NCBI RefSeq assembly: GCF_003448965.1
Contig: NZ_QRGC01000027.1
Coordinates: 1-64,000, forward strand
Direction: 5' to 3'
Length of the DNA: 64,000 nt
From: Oceanicella sp. SM1341
GTDB taxonomy: Bacteria > Pseudomonadota > Alphaproteobacteria > Rhodobacterales > Rhodobacteraceae
Shown: positions 28,919 through 40,525 of the stretch, one piece after another
Numbering within the stretch: position 1 is the stretch's first letter
Layout: each line of letters opens with the position of its first letter
Notes under the pieces: generated by a model
What the model saw: only the letters and a program-made list of their open reading frames with translations
Database searches by the model: none
What the model was told of the DNA's origin: nothing
Program-made: the position numbers and the translations under genes

Positions 28919-29170
28919 ATGACCCGGAACCACGGACCGTCCGTGAAGGACGACGAGACCTACGAGGCGCTGCGCAAGGAGGGCGCCTCGCGCGAGAAGG
29001 CGGCGCGGATTGCCAATTCGGGCAAGGCTGCGTCGAAGCGGGGCGGCAAGGCGCCGCCCTACGAGGACTGGACCAGGGACGACCTCTACGACCGGGCCCG
29101 CGAGATCGGCCTGGAGGGGCGTTCGAAGATGACGAAGGACGAGCTGATCGATGCATTGCGCAGCGGTTGA
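28919..29170 (+). CDS. Small Rho-N-domain (SAP-like) protein
   Basis: 83 residues. The N-terminal part (DDETYEALRKEGASREKAARIANS) followed by a basic Lys/Gly stretch and a C-terminal Rho termination factor N-like helix pair (YEDWTRDDLYDRAREIGLEG, SKMTKDELIDALRSG) is a known small-protein pattern in proteobacteria and actinobacteria. The Rho-N fold usually binds nucleic acid. AGAGGAGG lies before the ATG. It sits between pccB and a RidA gene, an arrangement that gives no direct clue to function. Confidence 0.82.
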   Translation: MTRNHGPSVKDDETYEALRKEGASREKAARIANSGKAASKRGGKAPPYEDWTRDDLYDRAREIGLEGRSKMTKDELIDALRSG

Positions 29171-29188
29171 CACCCGGCGGAGGGCCTT

Positions 29189-29590
29189 GTGAGCGGGGCG
29201 ACGATCTTCCACCTGCTGCCGCAGGGCCCGCGCCCCGTGGCGCCGTTCAGCCACGCGGTGGAGGCCGCGGGCTGGGTGGTGCTCACCGGCCAGATGCCCA
29301 CCGACCCCGAGGCGCCCGACGCGCCCCTGCCGGAGGGCATCGCCGCCCAGACCGAGCGGGTGATGCGCAACCTCGAGATCGTGCTCAAGGGCGTGGGGCT
29401 GGGGCTGGAGCACGTGGTGCAATGCCGCTGCTACCTCACCCGGTTCGACCGCGATTATGCCGAATTCAACGAGACTTACGAGACGTTCTTCGCGCCCGGC
29501 CGCCTGCCGGCCCGCACCACTGTGGGGGTGAGCGGCCTGGCCGTGGGCGCGCTTGTGGAGATCGACTGTCTCGCCCGGAGGCCGGAATGA
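29189..29590 (+). CDS. RidA family protein (enamine/imine deaminase)
   Basis: 133 residues of the YjgF/YER057c/UK114 family, which hydrolyses reactive enamines or imines. Features: PFSHAVEAAGWVVLTGQMPTDP (the family usually has PYSHAV or PYSQAV), QTERVMRNLEIVLKGVGLGLEHVVQ, a CRCYLTRF segment and LPARTTVGVSGLAVGALVEIDC, which carries the conserved arginine (LPARTTV). The start is GTG at 29189 with an AGG-type site upstream. Its stop overlaps the next gene as ATGA. Confidence 0.9.
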   Translation: MSGATIFHLLPQGPRPVAPFSHAVEAAGWVVLTGQMPTDPEAPDAPLPEGIAAQTERVMRNLEIVLKGVGLGLEHVVQCRCYLTRFDRDYAEFNETYETFFAPGRLPARTTVGVSGLAVGALVEIDCLARRPE

Positions 29591-30126
29591 CCGACTGGGT
29601 GATGCGCCATGACGGGCCACGCACCTGCCACGCCGCGCGCGGGGCGGAGCGGGCCGATTTCGCGGCCCGGGCCGAATGGCCGGTGCGGCTCGACGGCGAT
29701 GCCGAGCGCTTCCGCACGGCCGTGGCCCGGCAGGTGCGCCAGGACCTGTGGCGCGCGCTGTCCCGGGTGCGGGGCTTTTCGCCGGTGGTGACGGTGGAGA
29801 CCGAGGAGCGGCCCGGGGGCGAGGCCCTGCTGAGGCTCGGCGCGGGCGGTGCGCTGCGCGCCGGCGGCCCGGTCTCGGCGGCTTGGGAGGCGCGGGCGGC
29901 CGAGCTCCTCTCCGACACCGGGCTGCGCGCCCGCTGGACCATGCATGCCCACCGCCGCGCTTGCGCGGCTGCTGAAAAGGTACGCGCCGGCGCGGCGACT
30001 GAAAAGGAATGCGCGGGCGAGGCTATTGGAACAGAACGTGCCGGCGCGGCGGTACAGGAAAGCGGCGCGGACGTGGCCCTGCAGGCAGATCGCGCCGGCG
30101 CGGCCGGAAGGGAGATCGCGACATGA
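29587..30126 (+). CDS. Unknown protein with repetitive C-terminal tail
   Basis: 179 residues. Residues 1-125 look like a compact soluble domain (RTCHAARGAERADFAARAEW, FRTAVARQVRQDLWRALSRVRGF) that I cannot name. Residues 126-179 are an Ala/Glu/Cys-rich tail of imperfect 10-20-residue repeats (VRAGAATEKECAG, ERAGAAVQESGADV, DRAGAAGREIA). The repeats stem from DNA copies of GCGCCGGCGCGGC-like segments. It overlaps the RidA gene and the next gene by ATGA at both ends, so the three are co-translated. The tail may be a recent repeat expansion into an older gene. Confidence 0.7.
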   Translation: MTDWVMRHDGPRTCHAARGAERADFAARAEWPVRLDGDAERFRTAVARQVRQDLWRALSRVRGFSPVVTVETEERPGGEALLRLGAGGALRAGGPVSAAWEARAAELLSDTGLRARWTMHAHRRACAAAEKVRAGAATEKECAGEAIGTERAGAAVQESGADVALQADRAGAAGREIAT

Positions 30127-30467
30127 TCAAGCACCGCGGGTTTCCCGGCCGGCAGCCGGGCACGGACATGCAGTTCGTCATCCGCCGCGCCTCGCCGAAG
30201 CCGACCGAGCTGAAGGCGCGCGAGCGCTTCCGTGACCGTCGCCCGGCGGACCGGGAGGCGGACGAGTATTTCCTCGCCGCCCTCATCGAGCATTTCGGCG
30301 ACGAGCCCTTCGAGCGCGGCAATCTCGACGCCGGCCGGCTGAGCTGGCTGCTGGGGCGCGAGGTGGTGACGGTCGAGCCCTTCGACCCCACCTCCTACGA
30401 GGCGCTGCTGCGGGTCGACCTCGACGCGGTGGCGAAGAGCTTCCCGCACCTGGCGGAGCAGGCGTGA
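30123..30467 (+). CDS. Unknown small protein of the pcc cluster
   Basis: 114 residues, no signal or membrane segment. The sequence is charged: MIKHRGFPGRQPGTDMQFVI, KPTELKARERFRDRRPADRE, then an acidic second half with EHFGDEPFERGNLDAGRLSW and YEALLRVDLDAVAKSF. I do not recognise a family. The ATG overlaps the previous stop (ATGA). Position between pccB and pccA ties its expression to propionate assimilation, which is the only functional hint. Confidence 0.7.
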   Translation: MIKHRGFPGRQPGTDMQFVIRRASPKPTELKARERFRDRRPADREADEYFLAALIEHFGDEPFERGNLDAGRLSWLLGREVVTVEPFDPTSYEALLRVDLDAVAKSFPHLAEQA

Positions 30468-30609
30468 TGACGCCCCGCAAACGCTTTCGTGATCGCGCCC
30501 GTGGCGCCCTGCCGCAGGGGGCGACGGAACGAACCGCGTGCTTCGTACGTTCTTGTGTCGAAGAGGTCGCCCTGCGGCCGGTTCGAGATCACGAGAGAGG
30601 AGAAGTTCC

Positions 30610-30852
30610 ATGCGTGTTTCCGTCATCGCCCTTCTGGCCGCGTCTGCTTTCGGCCTCGCGGCCTGTGGTTCCGGCTCGGGTGACCGTGCCGTGTCCGGCG
30701 CCGGCATCGGCGCGCTCGTGGGTGGCGCGGGCTCCGCGATCACCGGCGGTTCGGTCGCGACGGGTGCTGCCGTGGGCGCAGGTGCCGGTGCGGTCGCCGG
30801 CGCTGTCACCGACGAGGACGACGTCAACCTGGGCAAGCCCCTCTGGCGCTGA
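30610..30852 (+). CDS. Small lipoprotein with glycine-zipper segment
   Basis: 80 residues. A lipoprotein signal peptide (MRVSVIALLAASAFGLAAC) ends in the lipobox LAAC with Cys19. It is followed by GSGSGD and a long Gly/Ala zipper helix pair (GAGIGALVGGAGSAITGG, GAAVGAGAGAVAGAVTD) and a short polar end DEDDVNLGKPLWR. Glycine-zipper lipoproteins of this size are common in proteobacterial envelopes. AGAGGAGAAG lies before the ATG. A hairpin terminator follows its stop, so pccA behind it likely has its own promoter or depends on read-through. Confidence 0.85.
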   Translation: MRVSVIALLAASAFGLAACGSGSGDRAVSGAGIGALVGGAGSAITGGSVATGAAVGAGAGAVAGAVTDEDDVNLGKPLWR

Positions 30853-30884
30853 GCGCCGGCCTTCGGGCCTGAGAGATACACGAG

Positions 30885-30910
30885 GCCCCTGCGCGCCGCG
30901 CGGGGGCTTT
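30885..30910 (+). terminator. Hairpin terminator after the lipoprotein gene
   Basis: GCCCCTGCGCG and CGCGCGGGGGC form an 11-bp stem (one U-G pair if fully closed), followed by TTTCG. It lies 32 bp after the lipoprotein stop and before pccA. Confidence 0.6.
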
Positions 30911-30972
30911 CGCGTGTCCGCACATCGGCTTGCCCCCACCAATACCATTTCCGAGAGACTGGAAGGGCAGCC

Positions 30973-32970
30973 ATGTTCAAGAAGATCCTGATCGCCAATC
31001 GGGGCGAAATCGCGTGCCGGGTGATCAAGACGGCGCGGCGCATGGGCATCAAGACGGTCGCGGTCTATTCCGACGCCGACCGTCATGCCCTGCATGTCGC
31101 CATGGCCGACGAGGCGGTGCATATCGGCCCGCCGCCGGCCAACCAGTCCTACATCGTGATCGACAAGATCCTCGATGCGGTGAAGGCCACCGGCGCCGAG
31201 GCGGTGCACCCGGGCTATGGCTTCCTCTCCGAGCGGGCCGAGTTTGCCGAGGCGCTGGCGAAGGCCGGTGTCGCCTTCATCGGGCCGCCGGTGGGCGCCA
31301 TCGAGGCGATGGGTGACAAGATCACCTCGAAGAAGCTCGCGGCCGAGGCCGGGGTGTCGACCGTGCCGGGCTACATGGGGCTGATCGCCGACGCCGAGGA
31401 GGCGGTGAAGATCTCCGGTGAGATCGGCTATCCGGTGATGATCAAGGCCTCGGCGGGGGGCGGCGGCAAGGGCATGCGCATCGCCTGGAACGACGCCGAG
31501 GCGCGGGAGGGCTTCCAGCTCTCGCGCAACGAGGCGAAGGCGTCGTTCGGCGATGACCGGATCTTCATCGAGAAATTCGTCACCCAGCCGCGGCACATCG
31601 AGATCCAGGTGCTGGGCGACCAGCACGGCAACTGCATCTACCTCGGCGAGCGGGAATGCTCCATCCAGCGGCGCAACCAGAAGGTCATCGAGGAGGCGCC
31701 GAGCCCGTTCCTCGACGAGGCCACCCGCCGCGCGATGGGCGAGCAGGCCGTGGCGCTCGCGAAGGCGGTGGACTATTGCTCCGCCGGCACGGTGGAGTTC
31801 ATCGTCGATGGCAGCCGCAACTTCTACTTCCTTGAAATGAATACACGTTTGCAGGTGGAGCACCCGGTGACGGAGCTGATCACCGGCATCGACCTGGTGG
31901 AGCAGATGATCCGCGTCGCCTATGGCGAGACGCTCTCGCTGCGCCAGGAAGACGTGACGCTGACCGGCTGGGCGATGGAGAGCCGGCTCTATGCCGAGGA
32001 CCCGTATCGCAACTTCCTGCCCTCAATCGGCCGGCTCACCCGCTACCGCCCGCCCGAGGAGGTGGCCACCGGAACGCATGCCGTGCGCAACGACACCGGC
32101 GTGTTCGAGGGCGGCGAGATCTCGATGTACTACGACCCGATGATCGCCAAGCTCTGCACCTGGGGCCCGGACCGGCCCGCCGCCATCGAGGGCATGCGCA
32201 ACGCGCTCGACGGGTTCGAGGTGGAGGGGATCGGGCACAACCTGCCGTTCCTCGCCGCGGTGATGGACCACCCGCGCTTCGTCTCCGGCGAGATCACCAC
32301 CGCCTTCATCGCCGAGGAATACCCGGAGGGTTTCGGCGGCGCGGAGCTGCCCGGGGCGGAGCTTGACCGGCTGGCGGCCCTCGCGGCCGTGATGCACCGG
32401 CGGGCGGAGGCGCGTGCGGCGCAGATCTCGGGTGCGATGCGCAACCACCGCCGCGTGGTGCGCCCGGATGCCGTGGTGCTGATGGGCGGCCGGCGGTTCG
32501 ACGTGTCGGTGAGCGAGACCAACGGCGTGAGCGACGTGACGGTGAACGGCGCGGTGCTGGCCATCGAGACCGGCTGGCAGCCCGGCGAGACGCTGGTGCG
32601 CGCGAAGGTGAACGGCACCCCGCTGATCGTGAAGTTCGACGCCGTGACCGGGGCGATGCGCATGCGCTTCCGCGGCGCCGACCTCACGGTGCGGGTGATG
32701 ACGCCGCGCGCCGCCGAGCTTGCGGCGCTGATGCCCGAGAAGCTGCCGCCCGACACCTCGAAGCTGCTGCTCTGCCCGATGCCCGGGCTGGTGGTGTCCA
32801 TCGCGGTGGCGGAGGGCGACGAGGTGCAGGAGGGCCAGGCGCTCTGCACCGTGGAGGCGATGAAGATGGAGAACGTGCTGCGCGCCGAGCGTGCCGGCGT
32901 GGTCTCGAAGATCAATGCCGCCCCGGGCGCGAGCCTCGCGGTCGATGACGTGATCATGGAATTCGCCTGA
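30973..32970 (+). CDS. pccA: Propionyl-CoA carboxylase, alpha (biotin carboxylase) subunit
   Basis: 665 residues. Order of domains: biotin carboxylase N-domain ([20 protein letters not shown]), ATP-grasp with the glycine loop [17 protein letters not shown]-domain with [16 protein letters not shown], a BT linking region (about 470-590) that docks PccB, and the C-terminal biotinyl domain with the biotin lysine in [14 protein letters not shown]. Biotin is carboxylated with bicarbonate and ATP and handed to PccB. It starts 120 bp after the lipoprotein gene, with a GAAGGG site before the ATG. Confidence 0.97.
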   Translation: MFKKILIANRGEIACRVIKTARRMGIKTVAVYSDADRHALHVAMADEAVHIGPPPANQSYIVIDKILDAVKATGAEAVHPGYGFLSERAEFAEALAKAGVAFIGPPVGAIEAMGDKITSKKLAAEAGVSTVPGYMGLIADAEEAVKISGEIGYPVMIKASAGGGGKGMRIAWNDAEAREGFQLSRNEAKASFGDDRIFIEKFVTQPRHIEIQVLGDQHGNCIYLGERECSIQRRNQKVIEEAPSPFLDEATRRAMGEQAVALAKAVDYCSAGTVEFIVDGSRNFYFLEMNTRLQVEHPVTELITGIDLVEQMIRVAYGETLSLRQEDVTLTGWAMESRLYAEDPYRNFLPSIGRLTRYRPPEEVATGTHAVRNDTGVFEGGEISMYYDPMIAKLCTWGPDRPAAIEGMRNALDGFEVEGIGHNLPFLAAVMDHPRFVSGEITTAFIAEEYPEGFGGAELPGAELDRLAALAAVMHRRAEARAAQISGAMRNHRRVVRPDAVVLMGGRRFDVSVSETNGVSDVTVNGAVLAIETGWQPGETLVRAKVNGTPLIVKFDAVTGAMRMRFRGADLTVRVMTPRAAELAALMPEKLPPDTSKLLLCPMPGLVVSIAVAEGDEVQEGQALCTVEAMKMENVLRAERAGVVSKINAAPGASLAVDDVIMEFA

Positions 32971-32977
32971 ATTCCGC

Positions 32978-33070
32978 GTGGGCCCCGAGGGCCCCGATGC
33001 ATGGGCCCGGAGGGCCCCGATACGTGGCCCCCGAGGGGCACCGATACTCAGGCCCGGAGGGCGGCGCACC
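32978..33070. repeat. 22-24-bp tandem repeat before mcm
   Basis: About 3.5 imperfect units of the type TGGGCCCCGAGGGCCCCGAT, starting near 32979, 33002, 33025 and 33049. Each holds a GGGCCC-type inverted repeat around CGA or GGA. It fills half of the 178-bp gap between pccA and mcm and would form a chain of small hairpins in the transcript. Confidence 0.75.
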
Positions 33071-33148
33071 GCCCCCGGGCACACCGGGAGAGCCCTCCCG
33101 GGGGGAGGACAAGCGGTCCGCCGAGGACCCGGCAAGGGAGACGCAACG

Positions 33149-35296
<2,148 letters not shown>

Positions 35297-35516
35297 TACG
35301 CCATGCCGGCACGGGGCCGCGCCGGGGTGGTCGTCGGGCCGGCAGCGCCGGCAGCCGTGGCGGGGAAATGCCGTCGCGCCCCCGCGGCCTGGCGGGGACG
35401 TGATGTCAGCCCCGGGGAATGGATCTGCGATGCTGGCGCGTGGCCGGCATGGGGTGTAAGAGGCATTCGGCCCGGCGGCAGGCCCGGGAGACGTCAAGGA
35501 TGATGGGGCAGAGCAC

Positions 35517-37793
<2,277 letters not shown>

Positions 37794-37898
37794 GCGCGCT
37801 TCAGCGGCCGAGGCCCCGAAGAGGGCCCGGCCGGTCACCTGATGCACACCCGTGGCGCGTGCCCGTGCGCGCCGCGGACACAGGGAGGAAGAACGGCA

Positions 37899-39791
37899 AT
37901 GAGCTACAAGGCTGTCCATGACGCCTGGAAGGCGGACCCGGAGGGCTTCTGGCTGCGCGAGGCGGGCAGGGTGGACTGGGACGTGCCCCCCGAGCGCGCG
38001 CTCGACGCAAGCCGCGCCCCGCTCTACGAGTGGTTTCCCGGGGCCGAGGCCAACACCTGCTGGAACGCGGTGGACCGGCACGTGGAGGCCGGGCACGGCG
38101 ACCGCATCGCCATCATCCATGACAGCCCGGTCACCGGCAGCGTGAGCCGCATCACCTATGCCGAGCTGCGCGACCGCGTCGCGCGGCTGGCCGGCGCGCT
38201 CGCCGCGCGCGGCATCGGCCGGGGCGACCGGGTGATCATCTACATGCCCATGGTGCCCGAGGCGCTGGAGGCGATGCTGGCCTGCGCGCGCCTCGGGGCG
38301 GTGCATTCGGTGGTCTTCGGCGGCTTCGCGGCGCATGAGCTCGCGGTGCGGATCGACGATTTCACCCCGAAGGCCATCCTCTCCGCCTCCTGCGGCATCG
38401 AGCCGGGGCGCGTGGTGCCCTACGGCCCGCTGCTCGACGATGCGATCTCCCAGGCCCGCCACGCCCCGGAGTTCTGCGTGATCCTCGAGCGGCCGCAGGC
38501 GCAGGTGGCGCTGGTGCCGGGGCGGGATGTGGAATGGGGCGCGTTCGTGGCCGGCGCCGAGCCCGCGCCCTGCGTGCCCGTGCCCGCGACCGACCCGCTC
38601 TACGTGCTCTACACCTCCGGCACCACCGGCCAGCCCAAGGGCGTGGTGCGCCCCTCGGGCGGGCACATGGTGGCGCTGCACTGGACGATGGAGAACATCT
38701 ACGGAATGCGCCCGGGCGACGTGTTCTGGGCCGCCTCCGACGTGGGCTGGGTGGTGGGGCACAGCTACATCTGCTACGGGCCGCTGCTGATGGGCTGCAC
38801 CACGGTGGTCTTCGAGGGCAAGCCCGTGGGCACGCCCGATGCCGCCACCTTCTGGCGGGTGATCCGCGATCATGGCGTGCGCGCCTTCTTCACCGCCCCC
38901 ACCGCCTTCCGCGCCATCAAGCGCGAGGACCCGAAGGGCGAGATGATCGCGGGCTACGACACCTCCTGCCTGCAGGCGCTGTTCCTCGCCGGCGAGCGCG
39001 CCGACCCGGACACGATCGAATGGGCGGCGAAGGTGCTCGGCGTGCCGGTGATCGACCACTGGTGGCAGACCGAGACCGGCTGGGCCATCGCCGCGAACCC
39101 GATGGGCATCGAGGCGCTGCCGGTGAAGCTCGGCTCGCCCACCGTGGCCATGCCGGGCTACGACATCCGCATCCTCGACGAGGGCGGCCACGAGGTGCCG
39201 CGCGGCACGCTGGGCGCCGTGGCGGTGAAGCTGCCGCTGCCGCCGGGCACGCTCTCCACCCTGTGGAACGCCGAGGAGCGCTTCGTGAAATCCTACCTCG
39301 GCCATTTCCCCGGGTATTACGAGACGGGGGATGCCGGCTATGTCGACGAGGAGGGCTATGTCTACATCATGGCCCGCACCGATGACGTGATCAACGTGGC
39401 GGGGCACCGGCTCTCCACCGGAGCGATGGAGGAGGTGCTGGCGGCGCATCCGGACGTGGCGGAATGCGCGGTGATCGGCATCGCCGATGCGCTGAAGGGC
39501 CAGCTGCCCATGGGCTTTGTCTGCCTCAATCGGGGGTGCAATCGCGAGCATTCCGAGGTCATTCGCGAATGCATTGCCATGGTGCGCGACCAGATCGGCC
39601 CGGTGGCGGCCTTCAAGCTCACCGTGGTGGTGGAGCGGCTGCCCAAGACCCGCTCGGGCAAGATCCTGCGCGCCACCATGGTGCGGCTGGCGAACGGCGA
39701 GGCCTTCCGCACGCCCGCGACCATCGACGACCCCGCCGTGCTCGACGAAATCCGTGCCAATCTCTCCGAGATCGGCTATCCGGCGCGCTGA
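37899..39791 (+). CDS. prpE: Propionyl-CoA synthetase
   Basis: 630 residues of the acyl-CoA synthetase (ANL) family, PrpE type. It makes propionyl-CoA from propionate, ATP and CoA. Signatures: WFPGAEANTCWNAVDRHVEA at the N-terminus, the AMP-binding loop LYTSGTTGQPKGVVRPSGG, DHWWQTETGWAI, the hinge YIMARTDDVINVAGHRLSTG and the catalytic lysine in PKTRSGKILRATM. The ATG at 37899 follows AGGGAGGAAG. It ends the propionate gene run and is followed by a textbook hairpin terminator. Confidence 0.94.
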   Translation: MSYKAVHDAWKADPEGFWLREAGRVDWDVPPERALDASRAPLYEWFPGAEANTCWNAVDRHVEAGHGDRIAIIHDSPVTGSVSRITYAELRDRVARLAGALAARGIGRGDRVIIYMPMVPEALEAMLACARLGAVHSVVFGGFAAHELAVRIDDFTPKAILSASCGIEPGRVVPYGPLLDDAISQARHAPEFCVILERPQAQVALVPGRDVEWGAFVAGAEPAPCVPVPATDPLYVLYTSGTTGQPKGVVRPSGGHMVALHWTMENIYGMRPGDVFWAASDVGWVVGHSYICYGPLLMGCTTVVFEGKPVGTPDAATFWRVIRDHGVRAFFTAPTAFRAIKREDPKGEMIAGYDTSCLQALFLAGERADPDTIEWAAKVLGVPVIDHWWQTETGWAIAANPMGIEALPVKLGSPTVAMPGYDIRILDEGGHEVPRGTLGAVAVKLPLPPGTLSTLWNAEERFVKSYLGHFPGYYETGDAGYVDEEGYVYIMARTDDVINVAGHRLSTGAMEEVLAAHPDVAECAVIGIADALKGQLPMGFVCLNRGCNREHSEVIRECIAMVRDQIGPVAAFKLTVVVERLPKTRSGKILRATMVRLANGEAFRTPATIDDPAVLDEIRANLSEIGYPAR

Positions 39792-39816
39792 CGCGCCGGC
39801 AACCGGAGCATACCGC

Positions 39817-39856
39817 AGCCCGTCACGCGCCACCCGCGTGACGGGCTTGTCATTTT
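39817..39856 (+). terminator. Intrinsic terminator after prpE
   Basis: AGCCCGTCACGCG (39817-39829) and CGCGTGACGGGCT (39835-39847) form a perfect 13-bp stem with a CCACC loop, followed by TGTCATTTT. It is the clearest terminator in the window and closes the propionate gene set. Confidence 0.88.
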
Positions 39857-39941
39857 CCGGTGTCAGAACATCTCTCGGCCAGATTGCATTGCATATTGCA
39901 AACGGTTCCGGGTCGGACATTGCATAATGCGATTTTCCGGT
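39852..39941 (+). promoter_or_regulatory. Repeat-rich control region before the signalling island
   Basis: An AT-rich stretch. TTGCA occurs at 39884, 39889, 39896 and 39920, and the decamer ATTTTCCGGT occurs at 39852 and 39932, exactly 80 bp apart. It probably holds the promoter and operator sites of the 40010 gene set. No sigma-54 site (GG-N10-GC with the TGGCAC/TTGC context) was found here. Confidence 0.45.
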
Positions 39942-40009
39942 CATGTTTTGCCCCGGAACGGCAGGCGCGGTTCTTGCTTGGAGTCGGGCGAGGCAAAGGA
40001 GAAGTACAG

Positions 40010-40525
40010 ATGACCAACGCTTTCCCCCCTGTTCTGCGCATCGGCCTGCGGGCGATCGCGATCATCACCGCGCTGGCGGCGATGCCGGGGGGTGCGGCGC
40101 TGGCACAGGAAACCATGCTGACCCTGTCGAACGCGAATCTTCCCGCCGGCAGCAACACGGTGATGCTCGACGAACAGGCGCTGGAGGACATGCCGCAGCG
40201 GACCCTGAACACCACCAACGAGTTCGTCGACGGCAAGACCGATTTCACCGGGCCGCTGGCGCGCGACGTCATCAGCCTGATCGGCCGCGGCAGCGCCACG
40301 AGGGTGCGCCTCACCGCGGTGAACGACTACACGGTGGAGGTCGACCTCGCCGAATTCGAACAATACGATGTCATTTTCGCCCTTGCGATGAACGGCGAGC
40401 GCCTGTCCCTCCGGGACAAGGGGCCCATCTGGGTGATCTACCCGATGGATGACCATGCCGAATTGCAGGATCCTTCGTACAACAACCGCCTGATCTGGCA
40501 GCTGGTGAAAGTTGAACTGAAGTGA
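40010..40525 (+). CDS. Secreted molybdopterin-domain-like protein without cysteine
   Basis: 171 residues. A signal peptide (RIGLRAIAIITALAAMPGGAALAQ) is followed by a beta-rich domain: TMLTLSNANLPAGSNTVMLD, TRVRLTAVNDYTVEVDLAEF, YDVIFALAMNGERLSLRDKG and PIWVIYPMDDHAEL. The last part resembles the C-terminal portion of sulfite-oxidase-fold molybdopterin-binding domains, and similar short proteins are annotated as molybdopterin-dependent oxidoreductases in Rhodobacterales. The mature protein has no cysteine, so it cannot bind molybdenum through the usual Cys ligand. Its stop overlaps the GTG start of the membrane kinase. It probably serves as the periplasmic sensor partner of that kinase. Confidence 0.78.
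   Translation: MTNAFPPVLRIGLRAIAIITALAAMPGGAALAQETMLTLSNANLPAGSNTVMLDEQALEDMPQRTLNTTNEFVDGKTDFTGPLARDVISLIGRGSATRVRLTAVNDYTVEVDLAEFEQYDVIFALAMNGERLSLRDKGPIWVIYPMDDHAELQDPSYNNRLIWQLVKVELK

Noticed and set aside
32971-33148. Cobalamin riboswitch before the B12-dependent mutase gene
   Set aside because: The gap is too short and holds repeats; no B12-box-like sequence is present.
35303-35503. 66-codon frame between mcm and maeB
   Set aside because: No ribosome site, Arg/Gly/Pro-rich composition typical of random GC-rich frames, and no resemblance to a known protein.
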